64,000 nt of DNA from Schoenoplectus triqueter (taxonomy: Eukaryota > Streptophyta > Magnoliopsida > Poales > Cyperaceae), in the NCBI GenBank assembly GCA_964058805.1, contig CAXKVV010000277.1, positions 62,001 to 126,000 of the forward strand, written 5' to 3'. Numbering within the stretch: position 1 is the first letter of the stretch; each line of letters opens with the position of its first letter. The position numbers were made by a program, and so were the translations under genes. The notes under the pieces were generated by a model. It made no database searches. It was not told where the DNA came from and worked only from the letters and a program-made list of their open reading frames with translations. Below, piece after piece: positions 42,950 to 56,328 of the stretch.

Positions 42950-43317
42950 ATACCGTGAGTTTAAGCTCACAGAGGTTTTCCGTGAGTTTAACTCAAAAAA
43001 TATATTAAATTATTTTTAAATTTTAATTTTTCACTCTCATTAAATTCTTCATATTGAAATATTATGGAGTACAAAAATTTGAGATGTTTTGAGTTTTCTA
43101 AGTCACTCTTTTTAATTTTGGAAAATCAGCTCTAATAATAATAATAAAATATTCAATGTTTGTACATTATTTTTAAAAATTGAAAAGAGCGACTTAAAAC
43201 TTGGAACATCTTAAAATTTTCTACCCCACAAGATTTCAATATGAACAATTTAATGAGAGTGAAAAATCAAAATTTTGAGATGATTTAATATATTTTTTGT
43301 GTTAAGCTCACGGTATC
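42950..43317. repeat. Foldback element copy D
   Basis: Starts ATACCGTGAGTTTAAGCTCA and ends GTTAAGCTCACGGTATC. Arms of about 170 bp share AACTCAAAAAATATATTAAA, AAATCAGCTCTAATAATA and CCACAAGATTTCAATATGA-type stretches with copies A-C, 24 kb away. Centre near 43140. Its right terminal palindrome is shortened. Confidence 0.75.
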
Positions 43318-45089
43318 TTTAATATATATATATAATTATATATTGAAGATGTCATGATCAAATCGTTGTGATTTACGTTAATTTAATAACTGCCGAAATT
43401 TTAATTCACATATGAATAACTCATATTTGATTTATATCTCTAGTTGCTGTAGTTATACCGTTTTACCTTTTGTTTTATTAACATGGTGATATACTGATAT
43501 ATAGTGTGCGGGTTTCCTGTGTTAGAATTTAGAAACTTAGAATTGAATGAATCACTGGATAAAGAGCAGCTCCGACAGTGACGTCACAATGCATGTCATT
43601 GCTGCAAATACTGCGAACTGGAGACCGGGACCACCACCCCGGGATTTTCTCCGCATCGCTCGTCCCATGAACCAGAAACTTTCTCGACACGTGGCAGCTT
43701 TATGTGGCCCAATTACTCCATCTTTATTACATGTTAAATATTGAAAAAAGAATCATTGTTTTTATTTTCTTAGAAAATGTGTAGGATTATTTTATTTGCA
43801 TGCTACAGAACCCTTGGTATTAGAAAAGATAGCTGGGAAATAATACGGTAACAGCACTGACATTAATTTAAATTAATATCTTTACCGGGTTTTATGGGAC
43901 AATGCCATATCTGTATTAGAAGTAAAGCAATTCCAATTTCCGAGCATGAAGTTCATTTTCTTAAATTAAAGAAAATGAAAGTATTGACGAGACTTATCAC
44001 TTGAGAATCGTCGCCTAATTAATATTAATTATAAAGCACGTGTCAAACAAAATATGCGACAAAGTTTATTTTGTTCTCTCTCTATATTTTTTTATTTTTA
44101 TTAATGCTATTTATTTTTTTCTTTTGTTTTTTTTTTTTGGGGGGGGGGGGTCGTGAGCCAATTGGAGTGGGTTCCCATTGATAGTTTAATTAATCTACGT
44201 TAAGAATCATTTCTTCTTCTTTTTTCCGTTTAACCAGGAAATTTTTAATAAATATATATTCATATTTAATATTAATTAAAATCGGAATAACCATTTTACC
44301 TTCACTTTCAAACACTTCAAGCCAGCAGAAAAAATAAAACTCCTTTTACCAAATAAAAAAGTTTCGTTAGCAAGGTGCATTTGAATTAAGAATGTTATAA
44401 CGAGTTTGGAAATGAAGATGAGTTGTATTATAGTTCCATTTTATTGATCAATATGAAGAGTGTTCATAAAGAATTATAGTTTATTTTCAAAATATGAAAG
44501 CAGTAGGCATTTTAATGCGTAGAGAAATAATTGTAGTTTTACAAGAGAATAAGGAATTTATGGAAGCTCAATGTATATCAGCAATTTATCAGTCCTGAAA
44601 AATGAAATTATAGAAAATAATTTGGAGAAGCGGTTTTATATCAACCGTTCAGATAAAAACCAATCCGGACTGCAGTGTAAAGCCAAATAGTTATGGAGCT
44701 ATCAATTAATCAATTAACTAAAGAAAAAGAATTCAGACTCGTCACTGATTTCCTCCTATCAGAGCCTTCAGAGGCAGGAGTGTCCTGTTTTCGTGTAGAG
44801 CTCTGGTCTATCTCTGTGCCTAAAACTGCCGTTCCAGAAAAGAGCCAATGACACCTTGCCACCTCATCCCACAATTCTAAGTTATACTCGGTGCATTTCA
44901 CCTCCCGGTTACTAACCTGTTTCACTGACGCGAGGCCCAACTTCGAGCTGTTCCCACTTGTCAGTGATCTCTCCTCTTTAGATCATTTTCTCAATCGAAA
45001 AAAACGCAATACTAAAGGGAGAGGCGAAAGCGAGAGAGCATAGAGAGAGAGAGAGAGGGAAGGAGGGAGGGAGAGAAACAGATAGAATC
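43318..45089. other. Upstream region of ARF5
   Basis: AT-rich with a T/G homopolymer junction at about 44129-44150 (T run then G run). The last 100 bp turn purine-rich (GAGAGAGAGGGAAGGAGGGA near 45050), typical of a 5' leader or core promoter. The frame at 43547-43744 has no supporting motif. Confidence 0.45.
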
Positions 45090-48000
45090 ATGGCTTCTAG
45101 CATTGAAAGGTCAGCATCTTTATGTCAGGCGAGTTGCAAAAGACCGATTAAAAGCACAATTCGACCACTCGCATCATGATTCTCTCTCTCTCCTCTGCTC
45201 TCTAATTTCGGCGTGCCAAAAACGAGCGCTTTTTATCAAACACCTGGTCCAGACGAATCCCCACTCCAATTTCTTGAAGCCTCTGCTCTCTCCTTTTCAA
45301 TTTTGTTCAGTGGGGGCGAGAGAGAGGGTTGGGAGAATTGGATGCCCTTTTCGGTATTAAAATAATAGCACGAGAAAGATGATGCTTGTCCATTAAAGTC
45401 GAGAGCTTTTTGCTATTTCGGCTGGTCGCATCGCAGCATAGTCCTTTCCACCTATCGCGTTGATTTATGATGAGTTCGCTTCAAGACCAGGTCAAGGTCG
45501 AAAGTTCAAGCAACTCAGCCTCACTGTTTGATGAAATGAAGCTTCTGGGAGAAATGCAAAGTAAGAATGAAGAAGTATACAAATATACTAGTATAGCCAG
45601 TTGAAATTGAAAGTATTAGATATAGAAGGTTCGAAGAAAGATTCTCGTTCTTTCTTATTTTCTTCCCAAAGTTCCTCATTGGTATGCATAAGCAACTAAA
45701 AATTAATACTTGTATGGTACTTCCACTACTTCGTAACTTATGTTTCTTTGTTTCCGTTGTGTTCTTTCTGTGTATACTGTGTCTGTGTGGATGTTTTCCA
45801 ATTCTAACAGAAAAAAAAATGCATATACTTCATGTATGGCTTTCTTTATTTTTCTCTTAAAGGCGGTCTTTAATCAATTTTTAAAATTTGAAGCTCTCAA
45901 CTAACAGTATTCTTTTTGTATTTTCTGTGCTAACTTTAGATACAAAAAAGACGATGAATTCTGAGCTGTGGCATGCATGTGCTGGGCCTCTTGTCTCCTT
46001 GCCGCAGCCCGGTAGTCTTGTGTGCTATTTTCCTCAAGGCCACAGTGAACAGGTCAATTATATTCCCTTTCTCGCTTTTAAATTTTCGTATATTCTTCAT
46101 TGGAATAGAAAACGAGAGGGATCGCTGAATTATTATCTATCTTGCTAATTTAACAATTGTAGATAATAACAAAAAAAAAATTGAAATTGGGTATTTAATC
46201 ATATGACATTTGTGGTGCACGTGCTATCATGCTTGTAAATATTAATAGGATTTGGTACATGCTTTATCGTTTACGAATGAATTTAAATTTTTAGTGGTTT
46301 GAAAAAATTGGGCCTTCCAAAGAATATTTAAGTTGCTAAACTTCATCAGTCAATTACCTGCATATGATTTTTTTAATTTGCAAATAAATTTGATGAGTTA
46401 GGCTATTGAAAAATGTTGCTGACTTTTTCATCAGCAGTCCATCAACCAATTTAGTGGGATATACGTATTGAAATCTTGAGAAAACCACATTTTATTATTT
46501 TTAGAATCTTTCATTGTTTTTCAGTTTAATAAAATGACACGGATAAGTTACTACCTTAGTATAGGATGTGATATTTGAAAATCCAAAAGAAATAGACAAA
46601 AGATTTTAAAAGTTGTAAAGTTTGGTATACATCCTTTACTGCAGAATGGTAAAAGGTGCAATAAAACCCCTTCTTTCTCGAGCTACTTTAATTCTATTAT
46701 ATCAATTTTGATTTTGAAATCTCTGAATCAGGTGGCAGCGACTACTAGGCAGATTGCGAACTCGCAAATTCCAAACTATCCAAGTCTGCCATCTCAGCTC
46801 ATTTGCCAACTTCATAATGTCACATTACATGTTAGTATTCTCTTCTCCTCTGGAAATTGTGTACATTCTTTCATGTTTTTCAACTGAGGCTCGCTGCACC
46901 AGCTCTGTACCAGACACAACTAAAAACAAGCATTTTAACTAATAGTTATTATCGTCTCTCTCTGCATCACTGAGGCATCAGTCAGTATGTTTTTGTCAGA
47001 TTGGTATGTAATTGGTATAGAACCATCCTGGACTGCCATGTGAATATAGTTATAGTGAACATTTTTCTTGTGACTTGTACACAGGCTGACAAGGAAACAG
47101 ATGAGATATATGCACAAATGACGCTTCAACCAGTCAATTCAGTAAGCAATATACTTCTTATTTGCAATTCAAACTCACTAATTGATAAACAATTTATAGT
47201 CATGCTCTGCCTCCTCTTCATTTCAGGAAAACGAGGTTCTACCTATACCTAATTTTGGGCACACCAAGAGCAAGCATCCGACAGATTACTTCTGCAAAAA
47301 TTTAACAGCAAGTGATACCAGTACCCATGGCGGCTTCTCCGTGCCCCGAAGAGCAGCTGAAAAGCTCTTTCCTCAATTGGTAATATTTTAAATCAAATTT
47401 TAAATAAATTTTGTACTGGCTGGAGGAAGGATTACAATGCTTGTGAAGCTCTAAATAACACAATACCTGAGGCTTCACTAGTTTACCATATAATATAATT
47501 ATGGTAATTAAACATGTTGTTCAACATTTGATTGCATTTCTTGGTGGCTGTTAAATGCATATTCTAGAGGAAGTGGTGTCTGCAACTCCAGCGATATATT
47601 GAGGGGCTTATGAGCAATGAAGATGGTTCAACATGGCACGACTGGCTCATAGTGTTTCTTGTTGGGAGGCAACTCATAATTTGAAGTATGTTATAATTTT
47701 TGTTTTCTTTTTTGCAGGATTATTCAATGCAACCACCAAATCAGGAGCTTATTGTAAGAGATTTACATGACAATGTTTGGACATTTCGTCACATTTATCG
47801 TGGTATGACCATCTCTAGTTTAAAATTATTCATGTTAATTTTTGTGATAATGTGCTGGAAATGATCCTTTTATTTCAAATGCAACCAAATTATTGAAATT
47901 TCTTGTTAATTGCAGGGCAACCTAAGCGCCACCTTCTGACAACTGGTTGGAGCCTCTTTGTTGGTGCAAAACGGCTCAGGGCAGGTGATTCTGTCTTATT

Positions 48001-51000
48001 TATTAGGTATATTTGAGAACTTTCTTTTATATTTTCATTGAAATTATATTTTGCACGAGTGTACTGATTCCTTTTGCCTTGTGGATTGATGCTGTATTGA
48101 GAATTCAACAGAAAATTTGAATGTGTTCTCTATCCCATTTCTGAGGCCTAAATTCAGGTTAAATTCCAACATCTTTAGGAGCTAAATGCAAATAATATGC
48201 AGGGATGAGAAAGCCCAATTGCTTGTGGGGGTGAGAAGAGCCAACCGGCAAGCACCAACTCTACCATCATCAGTCCTATCTACTGATAGTATGCATATTG
48301 GTGTACTTGCAGCGGCCGCTCATGCTGCTTCTAGTAAGAGCCCCTTCACCATCTACTACAATCCTAGGTCAGTTCAACTCCTCTTGCAAGACTTTCTTTT
48401 AGCAAATAACAAATATCTTACCATACTTGCAATTATACCCAGCATTCATAATAATTTGCAATCTGCTTAATAAACACGCATACATATGGTGTAGGCATGT
48501 AGAAGATAATGTATTTTCTATTAAAATGTTGTCACTTTGATCTCTACTATTAATCCATTATAGACCCTCTGATAACAAATTTGTCTTGTGTTGCATAGTC
48601 GAAATCTAGTGAATGCAAATGAAGCCTCCTCGTTGCAGCATTTTGCATAAACTGAGTTTGAAATTGTAAGGTTGAGCTGATAACAATTTATTCAAGGAAT
48701 AAGTGCTTGTGTGAAGTGTGCAAATGATTCAGGAAAATTAGAAATTCATGGTCAGTGTCACAACTAATGTTGGGAGTTTTATTGCAATTATCTTATCGTT
48801 TTCATACTTTCACTGGAACTGCTCTACTGCTGATTACATAATTTAATGAGTCTAGATGTTGTATGGCCTATGACATGGCACTTTGTTAGCGATATTTGTA
48901 AATCTTTTATTTATCATATATATGTAAATTTATAGGACGAGCCCATCTCAGTTTGTCATTCCCCTTGCAAAATTTCACAAGGTCATTTACACACAACTTT
49001 CAGTTGGCATGCGATTTGGTATGATGTTTGAGACTGAGGAGTCCAGCAAGCGCAGGTTATTTTAGTTTTTTTTTTTTTGCTTTTCTGGAAAGTATCTTTC
49101 TTTATTAAGATAAATAGACTGATTTTGTGAATTTTTTGGCTCTTGTAGGTATATGGGTACAATTATGGCAATTAATGACTATGATCCATTGAGATGGCCT
49201 AATTCTAAATGGCGCTGTTTACAGGTGAATTTATTCAGTCCTACAAACCAAGGCTTTTAGTAATTGCACTGATGCACTATTTAGCCACATTATCATCCTC
49301 CCCCCAGCAAATGAAAACGATTTTGTTCCAGCTCTATTATTTTCTTCGAGATCCTGGAACTGCTGTTCTTTTTCTTAACTCTAGAAAAGAGTACTGGAAG
49401 CATAGTTTGGGTATCTTCATATAGGATAATCCTTTTATTTTATTTACTTCTTTTGGGAAGGACCATTACCATTTTCAATTATCTGTCCCTATCACTAGAT
49501 GCAACAGTTTCAGAGTTACTCACAGCTGTCAGTTAATTGTATAGGTTGAATGGGACGAGCATGGTTATGGCGAAAGGCCTGAAAGGGTTAGTGTATGGGA
49601 AATTGAGACACCTGAGAGCCTCTTTGTTTTTCCCAATCCATCTCCAGAAAGAAAACGCCAATGTATTCCTCTTCCTGGATTCACTGGTAATAAATAATTT
49701 CTCAAGAATAACAATAATTAGGTCAGACTGTCAGCCAAAACTACTGCTGGTTGGCAGAAACTATAAATTAGCAGCTGAAGCAGTATTAATAAGTACTTAT
49801 GCGGAAATGGCTCAAAATTTTTTTTGGACCTCAATGTTCTTCCTAGTCAGAAACAACAAATGACCATAAGAACCAATTTGGTACTAATGTTTTTTGGTCC
49901 TCATTGTTTTTGGCTCACACTGCTATGATTTTGTTTTCTTTTTGGGGAGCTTCTGTTTGGCGTAAGAACCAATTTGGTACTAATTGGCGATGCACCCATG
50001 TTTGATATTCTTTTAGTATGTCCACACATTTTCATATTTTTCTCTGGAAATATAATGATAGCCTATCACAATTTCAGGGTTGGAGTTTGGATTAGTCGGT
50101 CAAAGCAACAGCTATCAAATCCCACAGCTGGGACATGAATCCACTGTGAAGCTTGGAACCTGGCCTGAAAATCCAAGTTCTAACACTGGGGTTTCTTTGA
50201 GTTGCCATCAGCCTATATATAGCGTTCACCGAAACATTCAAATCAATAACACCCCTACAACCTACCTTCAGGAAGGAAACAGTATTTTATATTCAAATTT
50301 GGCAAACCAGGACTTTGTTCAGAAAAGGAACCATACTTTGGTTTTAGAATCCTCGTGTACATCAGAAAAGACTGAACATGTGACAAATCAAATGAACCAT
50401 ACCACAATACAAAATCACAACATATACTATATGGTTTCTGATGTGACTTCTTCTGACGAGTCTGATTTAGCATCAGCTTCACAGCTTTCTGAGAAGCTAG
50501 AAAATCAAAAGATGCACAGCAATAGCACAAGTTCAGAACCAGAGATTAATGGCAGTGCAGTAACCGACTCAAATGATCAGCCGAGTTGCATCAATTCCTC
50601 TAGTTTGGAGAAGATCAGTGATTGGTTGATGCAACCTTCAAATTATCAAACACGACCAGATGCTTTGTTTCTATCAGCATCAGAAAATACGCTAGGGATC
50701 CATGAACCAATAGATAGTTTTCAAGATTTTATGGACAATACTGATATAAACCCATTCAGCTTCCTCTCAGGCACCGAAAATGAGAAGCTCGAATTTGAAA
50801 AGTTCGAGGCAGAAGGGAGTGATTTGTTTGGTGGCAAGGGGTTTGATTTTGAGATTGGAAGTTCAACTTTTGTGTCACAGGAAATGCAATCGCAGGTAAC
50901 CTATAACTCTGGAAGTCTGTTACCAGACACCTCATCTGGTAGTATCGAAGCAACTGATCGTAATATTGAAGCTGGTAAGAAGAAGCAAGTTGCACAACAC

Positions 51001-52366
51001 CGCAAGCGAACCTACACCAAGGTACAGAATGTGCTGCTTATTTGTTACTTTTATTCTAGAGTAAATTATACAAATGGTATTTTAAGTATCATTATTTTAC
51101 CAAATTGATCCTTAAAGTTTCAAAAGTACAATTTTTAGTCCTTGAAATTTTTAATTTATACTAAATTTGTCCTATATTTGAAATTCATTCAAAAATTATT
51201 TTCTCCTTTATCATATTTATTTTTTCTAACAATTAAACTAGTATGAATGTAACAATAAAAATACTACATTAATGTCATGTTATTTAAATTAAATGTTTTT
51301 CACAAATTATAAGGTATATTATATGATACAGATGTTAGTATAAATATTTTTTTAGCATTTATAATAATTGGATTAATTTGTAAAAAAAATTAAGGACTAA
51401 AATGATATCTTTGAAACTTTAAGGATCAATTCAGTAGCAAAGTGATGATACTTTAAGGATTAAATTGGTATTTTTGAAACTTCAAGGACCAATTTGGTAA
51501 AAGAGTGATACTTTAGGTGCCATTTATTATTATTATTTGGCGGGGGGGGGGGGGGGGTGAATTCTCATGATGTTTTTTTTTCTTTGAACTGAATTATGAA
51601 TGTGCAATGGAAGCAATAGCTGCTGTTACAAAAACACTTGTTTCTTCACTGTGGTTGAGGTAACCTAGATTAGATTTAGGTCAACATCTAATTAAGTCTG
51701 AGAAATACTTGAACCACATTGCTGCATTTCAAATAACCATGTATTATATTAAAAAGGTACAAAAGCTGGGATCAGTCGGGCGATCAGTAGATGTGACAAG
51801 ATATAAAGATTACAGTGAGTTGAGGTCTGCCATTGATCGTATGTTTGGCCTTGGTGGAAAGTTGGATGACCCGAGCATTTCTGATTGGAAGCTTGTTTAT
51901 GTTGATTATGAAAATGATGTGCTCCTGGTTGGAGATGATCCTTGGCAGTGCGTCTCTGTTTCCTTCTCTCTTGTCCCTTCTCTCAAACATAAACATGATG
52001 GTTTTCTCAAGAAATTCAATCTTGCTGAACAGGGTTAGGTCTCACAATTTTGAAAATTAAGATGTGTCCAACATTTACTAACCAGAACCTGGCAGACTTA
52101 CATGGTGACCCTTTTACTTGTGTCTACTTCCAGCATCATGTTGCTCTTTGGATCTCAGTCTGACTATACTTGATTTTTTTTCTGTGCAATAACATCTGTT
52201 CTGATGTAAATCCAAAAATGACAGGGAATTTGTCAGCTGCTTAAGATGCATAAGGATTCTGTCTCCTTCTGAAGTGCAACAAATGAGTGAGGAAGGATTG
52301 CAGCTCTTGTGTTCATCTCCTCAAACTGCGCAACAGAAATATGTTTCAATTTCTGTAAAATTTTAA
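45090..52366 (+). CDS. ARF5: Auxin response factor 5 (MONOPTEROS), class A activator ARF
   Basis: Exons: 45467-45560, 45940-46052, 46732-46830, 47085-47141, 47227-47379, 47718-47802, 47916-48006, 48203-48367, 48936-49055, 49149-49224, 49545-49686, 50078-51021, 51757-51947, 52225-52366 (TAA); all join in phase, 823 residues. An upstream coding exon 45090-45109 may add MASSIE. The N-terminus [12 protein letters not shown] before [15 protein letters not shown] is characteristic of ARF5. B3 DNA-binding domain about 142-232 ([40 protein letters not shown]); auxin-response region about 255-398; Ser/Asn/Gln-containing activator region 399-710; PB1 domain from [15 protein letters not shown] to [18 protein letters not shown]. 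It binds TGTC auxin elements and, when freed of Aux/IAA repressors, activates embryo, vascular and flower patterning genes. Slightly shorter than Arabidopsis ARF5 (about 900). Confidence 0.9.
51070..51527. repeat. MITE in ARF5 intron before the PB1 exons
   Basis: The left end AAATGGTATTTTAAGTATCA pairs imperfectly with the right end TGATACTTTAGGTGCCATTT. Inner arms match too (TTTTACCAAATTGATCCTTA against AAGGACCAATTTGGTAAAA). AT-rich, non-coding. A 17-G run follows at about 51542-51558. Confidence 0.55.
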
Positions 52367-55300
52367 TGTAATGATTCCTTTTGATGTAGGCAGCCATGGG
52401 GATGTATATGTAAAGCTGATGGCTAGAATAGAAATAGGCAAGCTGATGAGAAATCAGGTTTGCTAATAGGTTTTTTTATCTTTAGATTAATTGTTTAACT
52501 TGCTCTTTTAGGTAAGTAATTGGTATCACTTGCTTTATACATTGGAATTATCTCATTCTAGTGTAGAAGCCCGTTGTTCCATATTTTCTTTGTTTTGTCA
52601 TATCAACTGCATTTTAATTTTGCTTCGTTTAAAAAAATTGTCATAGAGTCTGGATGATAATATTGAATTGTTAATTAAGGCTTACAGTTAAATACATATT
52701 TAACAAAAGCAATATGTCAGCAAGAGTACAAGACAGCAACACAAAAGGGGTAATCGAGCAAAGATTAATCAAGCTTGACTGGTTGCCACTGGCAGTACAG
52801 TAAGCTATGTCACTGAGGATTGCTGTACCAACCAATTATCTGATTCAAGCTCCTTTCTTTTCATCTCAAACTGTAATTTATACTTTTGACACACGCAACT
52901 GATGTACCTTACCAAACGGAACAGTATAAACTATTTAATTGGACTACCTAGCTTTATCATTTTAGTTCTGTTTGGCATTTTTCTCCTTTAAATGTTCTCC
53001 TTTGAACTTTAATTAAACAGTCAAATGAGTGATATATACAGAAGAAGTGCTTGCCTATGAGCAAAATCGATGGATGCGCCAACAAACACTGCCAAATCCA
53101 ACAAAGCGACCTCCTGAGACAAACAAACTCGATCCAAGAACCCACCAAGACGTCGCCGTCTCTCACCCTCCTCCGCCAAGAAATCCAATCCCAGTCACTC
53201 GAGCATCTTCAATTCAACAAACAGTTTTAAATTTTTTATTACTGTGATAATAAATTTAATTAGAAAAATTACCAATTAAAATAAACACCATCTCTAAATT
53301 TTATTTATGTCAAATCATTTAATAAAAATAAAAAAATATATTTAACAAAAATGATTTCCAATACTAAATTAAATGAGTTGCTAATCTAATGTGGCAATTA
53401 AAAATGAGTTACTAAATTAGAAACTATAATTAAAATTTCTAAATTAGAAACTGTTTCTCCAATACTAAAATTAAAAATAAACAATGATACATAAAAATAG
53501 AAATTCAATAAAAACTCTCATTGAATATGCTCTAATGATCCTAACTAGATCAATTAATAATTTGATGTGTTGCACGAGTGTGGGTGCGAGTATCGTATCG
53601 GGTACGGCGGTACGTCAATTTTAAATATTTTAGGATACGGGTACGATAATATATATAATATTTTTAAAATAAATATAAATATATAATACATAAAAAAATA
53701 AAAAAAATAGATAAGTATAATATATATATGTCAATCACTACTAACACAAGTGAAGAGATCTTGTAGCGGTCTAATTTATTAACGGGTATAGCTTATTTTT
53801 TGAGTTCAAATCTCACTTATGCACTTGATTTTTTGAATTTTTTTATTTTGACTACATCCAGCCGTACTGGAACCGCACCCAGCCGTACCGGATCCCGCAC
53901 CCAGCCGTACCCAGCCATATCAGTGACCGTATCGGCCGGTCAAACCGATTAAAATAATTCAATACGCCACGTGGCGTACCCGGTACATGCTCGTACCGTA
54001 CCCAACGCGTACCCGTACCGGATATGCACCCGGTACTTGTTCGACTGGGTATATGAAGTACCCGGGTAATATAGGTAATTTGTGAGAAGACAAAAGAAAC
54101 TGAAGTAAATTTGGATTAAAATTAATTTCTAATTTTGAATCTGATCGCAACCCCCATTTCAACTGCAAGATATTGTTAAAGTAACTTCCTTTTAATTTTC
54201 ATTTATTTATTTTTATTTAGAACCTGATAATTGTACCCTAAGTTCAGTATCCGTCAAATACCCAACTCAAATACGTTGACCACATGCTGAAATAACTCTT
54301 GAAAATATTTCACGTTCTGGAACATTCTGACCGCCCTAAATTGTGATGTCTTTATACCTAATAATTTTATTCTTAATACTTAATATTATATACCTTAATA
54401 GCTATTAATACAAGTATTTTTTTTTTCTTTCATATATGTCTTTATTTGCCTTAATACTCATAAATTTTATACCTGATTGTGAGCAAAAAATATTTTTTTT
54501 GAAAGGGAGACGTGAAATGATGACTTGGCGAACTAGATAGCCTCGGCTATGAACTCTTTATAACTAAGAACTATACTCTCAATATGTCTTAATACTTATT
54601 AATTAATTAAGCCTAACTAAAAAAGTTATTGACCACATTCCTAAACATCAACTGATAATCGTCATATGGACAATCATCGAAGTCTATGAATCAAATGTCT
54701 TAAGTCTTAACACTGGATAATCAAAGTTTTTAAATCGAATGTCTGAAATCTTAACACGAAAATTATGACGTCTTAAAATCTAATACTATAAGTTATATTT
54801 TGAACTTAAAATTTATATTTCAATGATCATCATAATATAAGTAAATATATATACCTAAACTATAATGTCTTATAATTCATTTAACTAGTTGGAGCTTCAA
54901 TTAAATTTTCATTCTCTAATAAACAAAAGAAATTAATTTATCACTAGTCATATTAAGAGAACTTGATTTTTTAAGTCTTAATAGTCATCACCACAAGTCT
55001 TTATATTCATCCATGCAAGTCTCAATATGCAACATAATAGACTATATTAATTCTGAATAAATATCTTAAAAATATATTTTCTATGTCATAATATTCATCA
55101 ATCTAAGTCTTTATATCCATCTATGTAATTTTCAATATGCAATATAATTCTAAATAAAATATCTTAATATATCAATCACCCGAATAAATATTAATGAACC
55201 ACACAACAATCATTGAAAATCAAAAACCAAAAAAAAATTATAACTTTCTATAAACTTTAAACTCACTATAACTAATAGTCATATTCCTAATAATTACGAA

Positions 55301-55653
55301 AATATATCTTAATATCTATTAAATTAAGTCTTTTTTATTTATATATCTATTTTATTTATTTATATTCTTATCTAAATATCACCACTTATAAATCTGTCAA
55401 TCGGTCTAATTTTTATGTGAGAAAGTGAGCTAGTTTGAAGTTTTTATACTTACAGTTTGACTTTTAGTATTTGCAGTTTGAAGTCTTAATATTTGCATTT
55501 TAAAATTATTATACTTACGGTCTGAAGTTTGTATGCTAATTATATTTTTTTAATAAACTAAAAAAATAATACTAAGAAATAAAGTCTTAATAAACTTTAC
55601 CTAAAATAATATTTACGTAATTTACATTTGATATAAAATCTTATAAATAAAGT
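52367..55653. other. Intergenic region downstream of ARF5
   Basis: 52367-53000 holds the ARF5 3' end and plain AT-rich DNA. A Pro/Gln-rich open frame at 53029-53247 is not recognised. 53575-54060 is rich in GTACCCGTACC-like words. From 54340 the sequence is dominated by the word (A)GTCTTAATA. Confidence 0.5.
53575..54060. repeat. Element rich in GGTACGGGTACG-like words
   Basis: The left part (GGGTGCGAGTATCGTATCGG, GTACGGCGGTACG) is weakly mirrored by the right part (CGTACCCGTACCGGATATGC, CACCCGGTACTTG). Repeated CAGCCGTACC units lie between (53860-53935). It may be a transposon with repeat-rich ends; not classified. Confidence 0.4.
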
Positions 55654-56320
55654 CTTAAAATTAGAAGTGGTAGAACCCGACCCGATCCGAGAAACCCGCC
55701 CGGACCCGAACCCGACCCGACCCGAGATCAAATGGCCTTCAATCCAATCGAAATCTATCAACGATCTGAAAAAACACAACATATAAATTGACCCGACCCG
55801 ACCTGATTTCTTCTAGAAGGTCAAACTGACCCGACCTGCTCGACCCGAACCCGAACCCGACCCGAACCGCCCGATTGACACCTCTACTTAAAATCTAGCA
55901 TTAAATATCTTAAGATCATTCATCTGACGTCTTAATATATATTAACACAAATCTTACTTTTAACTTTGAATAATATATAATTTAAAAAATATTTATCAAA
56001 CAATCCTAGAGCCAAATCTCTATGCCTAAAAAATATTTATCAAACAATCCTGATTAATAAGTCATATTTAACTTTAATAAATTTTAAAATTTAATAATAT
56101 TTTTTGAATATAGATATTCGTATTATCTTAACTAATGTCTTACAATTGATAAATTTATATTTAATATTTTTAATATCTTAAGACCTTATAATTTATATTT
56201 ATAATAAAAATAATTTCAATAAATGATAAAAATTATCTTTATATCTTGTATCATTAAGTCATAATATTGTCAACAATATATAATAAATTTAATATTTAAT
56301 AAAAATAAGTTTTAATATCT
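54340..56320. repeat. Degenerate region enriched in (A)GTCTTAATA words
   Basis: AGTCTTAATA, TGTCTTAATACTTA, ATCTTAATATCTATT and close variants recur about every 50-150 bp without fixed period, in low-complexity AT-rich DNA. No ORF. It is interrupted by a hAT MITE at 55662. Confidence 0.4.
55662..55886. mobile_element. hAT-type MITE 1
   Basis: Ends TAGAAGTGG and GACACCTCTA; flanked by the 8-bp duplication CTTAAAAT (55654-55661 and 55887-55894). The interior is full of GACCCGACCCG-type repeats. Same family as 56329-56499, in opposite orientation. Confidence 0.88.
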
Positions 56321-56328
56321 ACCATAAC

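Noticed and set aside
43547..43744. 65-codon + ORF upstream of ARF5
   Set aside because: No conserved motif; lies about 1.5 kb before the ARF5 start in sequence without leader or splice signals linking it.
49537..49863. 108-codon ORF over ARF5 exon 11
   Set aside because: Different reading frame of the exon at 49545-49686 running into the intron.
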